The position numbers were made by a program, and so were the translations under genes. Shown here piece after piece: positions 1 to 7,800 of a DNA stretch of 10,085 nt (position 1 is the first letter of the stretch; every line of letters begins with the position of its first letter). This stretch comes from Bacillota bacterium (GTDB taxonomy: Bacteria; Bacillota; Clostridia; Lachnospirales; Lachnospiraceae): the NCBI GenBank assembly GCA_023398855.1, contig JAEWRS010000492.1:1-10085 (forward strand). Direction: 5' to 3'. Below the pieces are notes generated by a model. That model did not search any database. It was not told the DNA's origin and was given only the letters and a program-made list of their open reading frames with translations.

Positions 1-1127
1 GTCCTGCCTTGTCGGGAGAAGCCCTGGCAGGCTTTATCAGGGGCGGAGTGGATGCAGATCATACCCAGCAGACCAGGTTGTCTGTTCTGGAAAAGACGGA
101 CATGGGTATGTTTTTAGAGCTGCAGGCAAAATCCCTGACACCTGATGTGGTGGAAACAGTTGTGTCCCATGCACTATATGAAAATGTGGCCCTTGTAACG
201 GATGACACGATGCCAGACCATCTGGCTAAGGGGCATTTAAACCAGATCCTGCGGTTGGCAGTGAAGCAGGGAATGCCCGTAGAAAAGGCTATTTACTGTG
301 CCACCCTGACCCCTGCTAAGAGAATGGATCTTGATGACAGGGGGATGATTGCTCCTGGTAAGCTGGCAGATTTTGTTGTACTTGAGGATCTGGAGAGCTT
401 TTGTCCCTCCGCTGTATATAAAAACGGAAAAAAGCATATTAAATATGCGAATTCCGGAAAAGTTGTTTTTCCGGATCATTTTTATCAGTCAGTAAAATGC
501 CGTCTTGCCCTTGCCTCTGACTTTGATTTAGACCGCTGCGATATACGGGAAGGGCTGGCAACTGTTAATGTTATGGAGATCCAGGAGTCCGGAACAAGAG
601 TCCGGCATGTAAAACGGGACATTCCTATCCGCGACAAAAGAATTTGCTGGCAGGAGGCTGGTCTTTGCCTTGCGGTGGTATTTGAACGTTATGGAAAAAC
701 AGGAGCAGTGTCTTATGGTCTTGTGGAACATGCCCTGCAGTCGCCTGGAGCCGTAGCCACTACCTGGAGTCACGACAGCCATAATCTGCTGGTTCTGGGA
801 AACTCTGTAAGGGACATGGTTCTGGCACAAAACAGAGTAGTCCATATGCAGGGAGGCTACGTTACAGCCAGGGAAGGGGAAATTACAGCCTCTGCACCAC
901 TTCCCGTAGGAGGAATTTTATACGACGGAAGCCTTTCAAAGCTCTCGGAGGAACTGGCAGAGGTGAGATCAGAAATAGAAGCAATGGGGTATGTGAACAG
1001 CAATGTCATCATGTCTGTTTCCACCCTGACGCTCTTGGTTTCGCCGGAGCTGAAAATAAGCGATAAGGGTCTGTTAGATGTAATGACCAGGAAAAAGGTT
1101 CCATTGGTGGAGAAAACAACAAGATAA
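1..1127 (+). CDS. ade: Adenine deaminase, 3' part (5' end outside window)
   Basis: Adenine deaminase (adenine + water to hypoxanthine + ammonia), a cytosolic purine-salvage enzyme of the amidohydrolase superfamily. The reading frame is open from base 3, so the gene begins upstream. About 374 codons are visible, against roughly 570-600 for the family, so the N-terminal domain with the HxH metal site is missing. The visible part opens inside the catalytic barrel (LSGEALAGF, then DADHTQQ, where the family has an LSG...SDHE segment). It continues with the VTDDT segment carrying the conserved Asp, the GHLNQILRLAVKQG helix, ATLTPAKRM, and the APGKLADFVVLEDL strand typical of these enzymes. The last ~170 residues fit the adenine deaminase C-terminal domain: ERYGKTG, GAVATTWSHDSHN, GGYVTAREGE, and SPELKISDKGLLDV. 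No frameshift is seen. It ends in TAA at 1125-1127, 12 bases before the next gene's likely start. The family assignment is secure; enzyme activity is inferred from the family. Confidence 0.9.
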   Translation, partial: PALSGEALAGFIRGGVDADHTQQTRLSVLEKTDMGMFLELQAKSLTPDVVETVVSHALYENVALVTDDTMPDHLAKGHLNQILRLAVKQGMPVEKAIYCATLTPAKRMDLDDRGMIAPGKLADFVVLEDLESFCPSAVYKNGKKHIKYANSGKVVFPDHFYQSVKCRLALASDFDLDRCDIREGLATVNVMEIQESGTRVRHVKRDIPIRDKRICWQEAGLCLAVVFERYGKTGAVSYGLVEHALQSPGAVATTWSHDSHNLLVLGNSVRDMVLAQNRVVHMQGGYVTAREGEITASAPLPVGGILYDGSLSKLSEELAEVRSEIEAMGYVNSNVIMSVSTLTLLVSPELKISDKGLLDVMTRKKVPLVEKTTR

Positions 1128-1130
1128 AGG
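1126..1130 (+). promoter_or_regulatory. Ribosome binding site that decides the amidohydrolase start
   Basis: The sequence AAAGG overlaps the TAA stop of the adenine deaminase gene. It sits directly against the TTG at 1131, which is too close for initiation, but 9 bases before the GTG at 1140. This favours GTG 1140 as the start. The overlap with the upstream stop suggests translational coupling. Confidence 0.5.
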
Positions 1131-1139
1131 TTGATAAGT

Positions 1140-2456
1140 GTGAAAACGATAATTATAAATGTAACTGTGTTAACAATGAATGAGCACCGGGAAGTCCATG
1201 ATCCCGGTTTTGTGATGTTTGAAAATGACCTTATCACTGCAGTGGGAGATATGAAGGATTTGCCGGAAGACACAGAACCTTGGAATGTCAAAACAGTGGA
1301 TGGAAGGAATGGCATTGTGATGCCTGGAATGGTGAACCTTCATACTCATATGGGAATGATTCCTTTCAGAGGGCTTGGGGATGATTGTAAGGACAGGCTC
1401 CGGGTTTTTTTGCTTCCCATGGAGCAAAAGGCAATGGATGAGGAGCTTGTTTATTTGTCTACACGCTATGGGGCCGGGGAGATGCTTCTTGGTGGAGTGA
1501 CAACGGCCCTTGATATGTATTACCTTGAGGCAGAGGCCGCCAGGGCCATGGATGAGATGGGAATGAGAGGGATTGCAGGGCAGACCCTGATGGAAGCAGG
1601 TGCCTGTGATTTTACCGATCCTTTTAAAGCACTGGCTTATGGGGAAGAGCTGATTAAAAAATATCAGTCCCATCCCCGGATTTCCGCTTGTATTGCTCCC
1701 CATGGGACCAGCACCTGCGGGAAAGAGCTGCTTAAAGAGGCTTACCGCCTTGATAATACCTTCCGGGTTCCCTATACTCTTCATACGGCTGAGATGGATT
1801 ATGAAACAGACTATTTCCGGAAGGAATATGATATGTCTCCGGTTCAGTATTTAGATAGTATCAACGTATTGGGAGAAGAGACCCTGGCAGCTCACTGCAT
1901 CCATATGACGGAAGAAGATCTGCGGCTTTTTAAAGAAAGAGGCGCAAAAGTGGCTCATTGTATCGGATCCAATACAAAGGCAGCAAAGGGAGTTGCTCCC
2001 GTAAGTGCTATGCTTGGCCTGGGAATTCCCGTAGGCCTTGGGACAGATGGACCTGCCAGCGGGAATACCCTGGATATTATGACTCAAATGAAGCTTTGTG
2101 CAGATTTTCATAAAAATGAGACAAAAGACCGGAGCGCATTTCCGGCGGAAACCATTGTGGCCATGGCCACGGTCCTGGGAGCAAGAGCACTTGGCCTTCA
2201 TAATCTCACAGGCTCCCTGGAGCCGGGAAAACAGGCAGACCTGGTTTTGGTTGAAACACGTTCCGTTAATATGTTTCCGGTTTATAATCCCTATTCAGCC
2301 CTGGTTTACAGTGCAAATGCCTCTAATGTGGAAGCAGTGTACGTAGCAGGAGAATGTCTGGTGAAAGACAAGATTCTGGTGAAAACAGACATGTGGGCAA
2401 TCAGGAATGCTATTTCCATAAAAATGAAAAAAACGGATTTTAGAATTTATATGTAA
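1140..2456 (+). CDS. Amidohydrolase, MTA/SAH deaminase (ATZ/TRZ) type
   Basis: Metal-dependent amidohydrolase of 438 residues, closest in character to 5-methylthioadenosine/S-adenosylhomocysteine deaminases and the ATZ/TRZ group. The cytosolic deaminase active site is complete. HTH at residues 68-70 gives two metal His, H215 (in HTAE, with E218) the third, H252 (in AHCIH) the catalytic or ligand His, and D303 (in GLGTDG) the metal Asp. The PGMVNLHTH entry motif, the PHGTSTC segment around H188, and SGNTLDIM after the Asp also fit. The C-terminal GSLEPGKQADLVLV and the strand-rich ends form the usual composite beta domain. Start GTG 1140 is chosen over TTG 1131 on Shine-Dalgarno spacing. PHGTSTC differs from the more usual HAPYTCS of true MTA/SAH deaminases, so the substrate is uncertain and may be another aminated purine or heterocycle. 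Following adenine deaminase, it probably belongs to a purine or aminoheterocycle salvage operon. Confidence 0.8.
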   Translation: MKTIIINVTVLTMNEHREVHDPGFVMFENDLITAVGDMKDLPEDTEPWNVKTVDGRNGIVMPGMVNLHTHMGMIPFRGLGDDCKDRLRVFLLPMEQKAMDEELVYLSTRYGAGEMLLGGVTTALDMYYLEAEAARAMDEMGMRGIAGQTLMEAGACDFTDPFKALAYGEELIKKYQSHPRISACIAPHGTSTCGKELLKEAYRLDNTFRVPYTLHTAEMDYETDYFRKEYDMSPVQYLDSINVLGEETLAAHCIHMTEEDLRLFKERGAKVAHCIGSNTKAAKGVAPVSAMLGLGIPVGLGTDGPASGNTLDIMTQMKLCADFHKNETKDRSAFPAETIVAMATVLGARALGLHNLTGSLEPGKQADLVLVETRSVNMFPVYNPYSALVYSANASNVEAVYVAGECLVKDKILVKTDMWAIRNAISIKMKKTDFRIYM

Positions 2457-2483
2457 AAGAATCAATGAGTGAGTGTTGCAGCT

Positions 2484-2522
2484 GGGCCAGTGAAAATGGT
2501 GTACCGCCATTTTGACTGGCCC
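2484..2522. repeat. Long near-perfect inverted repeat (hairpin), possible terminator
   Basis: GGGCCAGT (2484-2491) and AAAATGG (2493-2499) pair with CCATTTT (2507-2513) and ACTGGCCC (2515-2522). The only interruption is a G/G mismatch (2492 with 2514), and the loop is 7 bases. With 15 paired positions it should be very stable. It lies 28 bases after the amidohydrolase stop, where a terminator is expected, but no U-tract follows on either strand. It may be a non-canonical terminator, an mRNA 3'-end stabiliser, or a dispersed intergenic palindrome. Confidence 0.6.
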
Positions 2523-2558
2523 GTACTGCTATGGACTGAATCAGGTGGGAAATACTTA

Positions 2559-2587
2559 TTGCGCAAAGGGTAATTGGGTGATATTAT
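2559..2587 (+). promoter_or_regulatory. Candidate sigma-A promoter for the polysaccharide operon
   Basis: TTGCGC (2559-2564) and TATTAT (2582-2587) are separated by 17 bases. The -35 matches 4 of 6 and the -10 matches 5 of 6 consensus positions. Transcription would start near 2594, giving a leader of about 90 bases before the dehydrogenase ATG at 2686. No other comparably good pair was noticed in the gap. Confidence 0.45.
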
Positions 2588-2685
2588 ACAACTATCAGAG
2601 ATTTTTCTAGAAATGTTATTTATTTACTTATGATCTGCTTCTGTGCAGCTTACTGCAAGGTGCCATATTGTGAAGGGGAGGAAGT

Positions 2686-3999
2686 ATGACGCTATACGAT
2701 AAAATTATTAATAAAAAAGAAACCATAGCAGTTATTGGGCTGGGGTATGTGGGACTTCCCATTGCCGCAGCATTTTCCAAAAAGGTTAATACCATTGGCT
2801 TTGATATCAACGCAAAAAAGATAAAAGCTTATTCCCTGGGTATTGATGCTACAAATGAGGTAGGGGAAGACCTTAAGAATCTGGACATTGAATTTACTTC
2901 GGATGAAAAAAGGCTGAAGACAGCTAAATTTCTTGTGGTGGCTGTTCCTACTCCCATTCACAAGGATAAGACCCCGGATTTAGAACCATTAACCAGTGCC
3001 TGCCAGATTGTAGGGCGAAATTTGTCAAAGGGAAGTATCGTAGTATTTGAATCCACTGTTTACCCAGGGGTAACAGAGGATATTTGTGTTCCTATATTAG
3101 AGGAGCTGTCAGGGCTGACCTGCGGAAGGGATTTCAAGGTGGGATACTCTCCGGAACGAATTAACCCTGGAGATAAAGTACATATATTAAGCAATATTGT
3201 AAAAATTGTATCAGGAATAGATGATAACACTTTGGAAGAGATTGCCAGGATTTACGAACTGATTATTGAAGCGGGTGTTTACCGTGCAGGAAGTATTAAG
3301 GTTGCGGAGGCAGCCAAATTAGTGGAAAATGCACAGAGAGATATTAATATCGCTTTTATGAATGAATTGGCCGTTGTTTTTGATAAGATGGAGATCAGCA
3401 CAAAGGAAGTGCTGGAGGCTATGAACACGAAATGGAACGCCTTAGGATTTACACCGGGATTAGTTGGCGGCCACTGCATCGGAATCGACCCATATTATTT
3501 TATCTATCAGGCTGAGAGTCTGGGGTATCACTCACAGATTATTTTATCCGGCAGAAAGATTAACGACAGCATGGGGGAATACATAGCTGATATGACGGTT
3601 AAACAGCTGATCAAGGCAAATAAGCTGGTAAAGAATGCGTCTGTTTATATCTTTGGATTTACATTTAAGGAAAACTGTCCGGATATCAGGAATTCTAAGG
3701 TTCTGGATATTGTGGAAAGGCTGAAATCCTATGAGATCTCAGTAAAGGTAGTGGATCCTTATCTTGGAGAACAGGTGGAGAAAGATTACGGGATACAGGT
3801 TGTCAGGGTGGATGAAGTAAGGGGAGCAGATGGGATTATATTTGCTGTTTCTCATAAAGAGTTTTTAGAATTTAATACAGAGCAATTAGGTGGTTTTTTT
3901 GGAGATTTTCCTGATTCGGGAAAAGTTGTTATTGATGTGAAAAACATCTTAAATGGAAAGCAACTGAGGGAATCAGGCTATTTTTATTGGAGTCTTTAA
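2686..3999 (+). CDS. UDP-HexNAc 6-dehydrogenase (TviB/WbpA-type nucleotide sugar dehydrogenase)
   Basis: NAD-dependent nucleotide-sugar 6-dehydrogenase, 437 residues, a normal length for the family. It oxidises C6 of a UDP-sugar to a carboxylate in two steps, supplying an activated uronic acid to a cytosolic polymer synthase. The N-terminal Rossmann fold shows VIGLGYVGLP with the acidic end of strand two in FDIN. Next come the AVPTPI and ESTVYPG segments, the YSPERINPGDK segment, and the central KVAEAAKLVENAQRDINIA helix. The catalytic Cys264 lies in GGHCIGIDPYY. The C-terminal UDP-binding domain has FGFTFKENCPDIRNSK. ERINPGDK, QRDINIA and the CPDIRNS form resemble TviB/WbpA-type UDP-GlcNAc (or GalNAc) dehydrogenases more than UDP-glucose dehydrogenases, but the sugar is inferred. 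The Shine-Dalgarno GGGGAGG (2675-2681) is 4 bases from the ATG. It is probably the first gene of the operon; the next gene follows after 51 bases with no terminator. Confidence 0.88.
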   Translation: MTLYDKIINKKETIAVIGLGYVGLPIAAAFSKKVNTIGFDINAKKIKAYSLGIDATNEVGEDLKNLDIEFTSDEKRLKTAKFLVVAVPTPIHKDKTPDLEPLTSACQIVGRNLSKGSIVVFESTVYPGVTEDICVPILEELSGLTCGRDFKVGYSPERINPGDKVHILSNIVKIVSGIDDNTLEEIARIYELIIEAGVYRAGSIKVAEAAKLVENAQRDINIAFMNELAVVFDKMEISTKEVLEAMNTKWNALGFTPGLVGGHCIGIDPYYFIYQAESLGYHSQIILSGRKINDSMGEYIADMTVKQLIKANKLVKNASVYIFGFTFKENCPDIRNSKVLDIVERLKSYEISVKVVDPYLGEQVEKDYGIQVVRVDEVRGADGIIFAVSHKEFLEFNTEQLGGFFGDFPDSGKVVIDVKNILNGKQLRESGYFYWSL

Positions 4000-4035
4000 A
4001 AAGGAATTATATTGTGATATGGGATAAAATGAAGT

Positions 4036-4042
4036 GAGGTGA
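4036..4042 (+). promoter_or_regulatory. Ribosome binding site that decides the deacetylase-fusion start
   Basis: GAGGTGA matches the 16S anti-Shine-Dalgarno region and lies 8 bases before the ATG at 4051. The alternative GTG at 4039 falls inside this site and has no ribosome binding site of its own, so ATG 4051 is preferred. Confidence 0.7.
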
Positions 4043-4050
4043 CCGAAAGG

Positions 4051-4840
4051 ATGAAAGCTGTTGATGTTCAGTTCAAGATGACAGAGCGCAAAAAGGAAAT
4101 GTTGGAGAAGTCTTGGGCTAAGGATTTTGCGGAGCGATTGTTTCCGATCATTGACGAACGTATATTCTCACCACTTTACGGCAAAAAGGCATCCAGTCCC
4201 AATGAATCTGTAAAAGTTATGGTTGGCGCTTTGGTTTTGAAAGAGCTTCTTGGCATGGCAGATGCAGAATTGCTTGAGTCTGCGATGCTTGACCTTCGCT
4301 TTTCCTATGCCCTTCATGCGGCGGATATTGAGGAATATCTGCTGAATGAAAAGGAATTGTCCAGCTTCCGTTTACGCTGTCACACCCATGAGATCATGAC
4401 CGGCAAAGACTTAATCCGGGAATGCGTCATGGAACTGTCGAAGGAAATGGAAAACCTGACCAAAAAGTATTCCAAAATGATTCCTTTGGAGGCACCGAAG
4501 GTTGCTTCCAATATAAAAAATCTCAGCAGGCTGGAATTCCTATATACTTGTGTTTCAAATCTAGTAGCATGGATCCGCAGTCATGGAGGTGAAGTGCTCC
4601 TTTCCGGCTATGAACGTTATTTTGACAGTGCCGGTTATCATGAATTTATATATCATACCCATAGTGATGAAATTGACTTGATAAGGGAAGAAGTGCTCAA
4701 GGATGCAGAAAACTTAACCATACTCTGCGACAATGGCGATTACGATATGGTAAGTGAATATCAACTTCTGATCCGCGTACTCCTGGAAGAAGCAGTCCCT
4801 GCTGAAAAGGCACCTGTTTCCCCAAAAAACAAGGAGCATA
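4051..4840 (+). mobile_element. IS1182-family transposase N-terminal segment, fused into the deacetylase gene
   Basis: The segment is recognised from the order of conserved stretches: FKMTERKKEMLEKSWA at the start, VGALVLKELLG, LRFSYALH, a degraded SFRLRC segment, VASNIKNLSRLEFLYTCVSN, and SEYQLLIRVL. In the Lachnospiraceae transposases I recall, these occur in the same order before the catalytic core. The GKQH/GKDH-GY core and downstream acidic residues are absent; the frame instead runs into a low-complexity linker. The MDSxM position expected to carry the first catalytic Asp reads LEAPK (E147), so catalysis is unlikely. Arginine codons here are mostly CGN (10 of 12, five CGC), unlike the rest of the gene. 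No inverted repeats or target duplication could be identified. The right boundary is approximate (residues ~250-265). Confidence 0.75.
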
Positions 4841-7800
4841 GGGAACATTCACAAGTAATCAAAGAAGACAAAGTCAGTTCTATTACAAAAGAATTAATGG
4901 ATATGCTATCTCTTGAGGAAGAATCACTGGCCACTCCAGCAGAATCTATTAATACCCCCACGAAAATAAACGGTTTAGGACGGTATGGCGGATATCTGAA
5001 GATAACAGCAGTTTTGCTCACCTTTACTTCTGCCATAGCCATTGCCGCGGCAAAGCTAAAGCCAATGGAAGCAGGCAGTTTTCCTTCTGGACAGATTCTG
5101 TATGATGCTTCCCATGATATAAAGGGCGCGTTTGACCAATTAAAAAACAAAGATCAGAAAGCCCAGATTGCTACGGACGTGGATACCATGAAAAAGGTGG
5201 TCGCCATTAATTTTTTAGGTTCCAGCAATAGTAAAACCAATGATACAGCCCTAAAGCTACTGTCGGAAAACGGTCAGAAGGCTACCTTTATGGTATCCGG
5301 AATGACCGCTGCCGAGGACACTGACTTTATCCTGAAAATAAAAGAACAGGGGAACGAGATCGGCAGCAGCGGATTAAAAGGGGAGAAAGAGTTAGAAAAT
5401 CTGTCCCAAGAGAAATTAATTGAAAATCTTGCAAAGGCAAACCGCATTTTGTATCAGATTACAGGAGAGACGCCAAAGCTTCTTCAGGGGACCCTTCCCC
5501 ATAGCTCCAAGGAGCTTTTAGAAGCGGCCTCTGCATGTGGGTTTGAATATGTGGTGGAGAGCAGGAAATATCTGAATTACCAGAGTTTTACCAGCTATGA
5601 ACAGGCGTTGGATTACGTAAAGGGGCTGAAGTGGGGGAGCATTGTTACGATTAAGATGTCAGGAATACTCAACGAGGCAGAGTATGGGAAACAGGTAGAG
5701 GAAATCTCCACGCAGGAAGATGGGGACAATCCCATCCATGAGGAGGCGGAAAAGGAGAAAGGCAATAAATCAGAAGAAGAGCATCTGATTCAGGTAATAG
5801 GCTGGCTTTCAAAGGCTTTGAAAGAAACAGGGTTTCAAACTGCATTTGCCCAGGAGATCCCTAAATATCAGGATCAGGACTTTGCCATGGATTTTTCTGC
5901 GTTAAGAGAGAAAAACCAGGGGAAGCTTTCCCCAATTTATTCCTCGGGCAGCATAAACGGAGACATTGGCCTGACTTTCAGAGGAATAGGAAGCAAGGAA
6001 AATCTGGATAAAATTTTACTGCTTTTAAAAGAAAACAATCGGAAGGCTACATTCTTTATCACGGGTAAGGAACTGGAAGAATGTGAAGACAGTGTAAAGG
6101 AAATCATAGCCCAGGGCCATGAGATCGGCAATGGAGGTCTGACCGGAAAAGATCTGTCTGATATGGATTTTTCCAGTATCTGTTTTGAAATATATAAAAA
6201 CGACAAATTATTGAAGGAGAAATACGGAGTTGTTACAAAGCTCTTTATGCCTGTTTACGCAAAGTATAATGATTTGGTGCGGGAGGCGGCGTCAGCTCTT
6301 TCTTATGATGTTGTCACTTATACGAAAAATCCAATGGCAGCAGAGAGATCCCCGGAGGAAATAAAAGCATATTTTAAGAAAGGAATCCGTAAGGGAGAGA
6401 TTGTCCACTTCAGGCTGGATGTCAGTGATGATGTGGAAGAGGCGGTGGAATATGTGCTGGGGTATCTGGGTAACAAAAATTACAAGGTTTCTTTTCTCCA
6501 GGAAATGATAAACAATATGCACGATACATCCCGTATACTTCCACCTGCATCTGCATCGTCCAGAGAAGCGGCCGGCAGTGCCATTGATTTTAATCAGGTC
6601 AGGGTTAACAATCAAGGCAGGAAAGCCGAAACAGTTTATACCGTACATAGCACCAGCCAGGAGCTTTCTTTTACTTTTTCAGGGATCAGCCGGACAGAGG
6701 TTTTGTATGATGTGCTGGAAAAGATGGACCAGATTCAGGGAAAAGGCACATTTTTTGTGACAGAGGAAGAGATTGCTCAGAATAAGGAAGAGATCAGACA
6801 GATATTGAACCGGGGGCATGAAATCGGGCTCTGCCTTACGGGTAAAAGTGGTGATAGCTTTAAATCTGTATACCAGAGTCTGATTAACATGCAGGAAAAG
6901 CTAAACAAGGAATTTGGGGTACAGCCTGTACTGGTCAGATACCCTTATGATGCACAGATTACCAGTGAGATGTCAGAAGCCATTGCCAGTGCAGGCTGTA
7001 CGGTGGTATGGCAGGATCTTTCTATGGCAAACTCCAAAGTAGGATCAGACGGAACTCTGGAAGCTGTTTTGTCCAGTTCCTTTCATGCAGGAAATATATC
7101 TGCAAGGAGAGGTTACATTGTCTATTTCCGGATGGATTATTACAATGACAAAAGCCTGATCGGTAATCTGCTTCTGGATGTTTATAAGAACCGGGTTCAG
7201 ACCATTTCCTTTGAAGATGGGGTAGAGAACAACGGATCACAGTACCGTATAGTCAGCGTAGGACAATTGAGGAACAGTCCGGGTATTTATCAGTATCCGG
7301 TAAAAGAAGCTGATTATAAGACAGGGGTAGGCGATATTACTCCAGGGCATATGGCCTGGTTTTCGGAAGCGGAAAAGTTTGAGATCATGAAGAAGCGGTA
7401 TGTGGGAAACCCCGATTACAGCGACGAGAATGTGCTTCCCGGATTTTCCCAGGGAGAATTGAAGCTGATTGATATAACCGGAAGGTTTACTAACGAAAAA
7501 GTGTTATTTTTGACGATTGATGACTGGGGATCCGATAAGCCCATCAACCAGATCTTATATGTACTGAGAAAATATGGGGTCAAGGCAAGCTTTCACGTAA
7601 GGACCAACCGTATTGAGGAGAATCCAAACCTCTTAAGATCCATTGCAGAAGAAGGCCACGATATCGGAACTCACACAGATGGACATCTTCCCTATGCTAT
7701 TTATGATGAGATCAAATCCAGACGGGAAAAGAGGCCGTTTTACAATTCTTTAACCAGCCAGGTTGAGGCAGAAAGAATGGCTGATTTAGCCCTGTCTTAT

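Larger units (their letters stand above)
2457..2685. other. Intergenic region between salvage and polysaccharide operons
   Basis: This 229-base gap has no credible reading frame. It contains a long hairpin (2484-2522), a promoter candidate (2559-2587), a short CTGC/GCAG hairpin (2635-2648) in the presumed leader, and the ribosome binding site of the dehydrogenase. No riboswitch class could be recognised. In particular, the conserved GEMM c-di-GMP core was looked for and not found. Confidence 0.6.

Noticed and set aside
1170..1784. Long reverse-strand reading frame inside the amidohydrolase gene (and similar minus-strand frames elsewhere)
   Set aside because: Their translations have no recognisable motifs and lie antisense to clearly conserved genes, so they are by-products of the forward coding sequence.
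2484..2540. Classical intrinsic terminator after the amidohydrolase gene
   Set aside because: The hairpin is strong, but the bases after it (GTACTGCT) contain no T-run and none is present on the other strand.
2550..2680. GEMM-type c-di-GMP riboswitch upstream of the polysaccharide operon
   Set aside because: A GCGCAAAGGG stretch is superficially similar, but the paired helices and the rest of the conserved core are absent, and it overlaps the promoter candidate.
4039..4050. GTG at 4039 as the start of the deacetylase fusion
   Set aside because: It lies within the GAGGTGA ribosome binding site that serves ATG 4051 at ideal spacing, and has no site of its own.
4000..4050. Left inverted repeat of an IS between the dehydrogenase and the fusion gene
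   Set aside because: No terminal inverted repeat or target-site duplication could be matched by eye here and near 4840, so no complete IS is claimed.
4891..4905. Internal start at ATG 4897 restoring a deacetylase without the transposase part
   Set aside because: Only a weak A-rich stretch precedes it, with no clear Shine-Dalgarno sequence. It remains possible but is not supported over ATG 4051.
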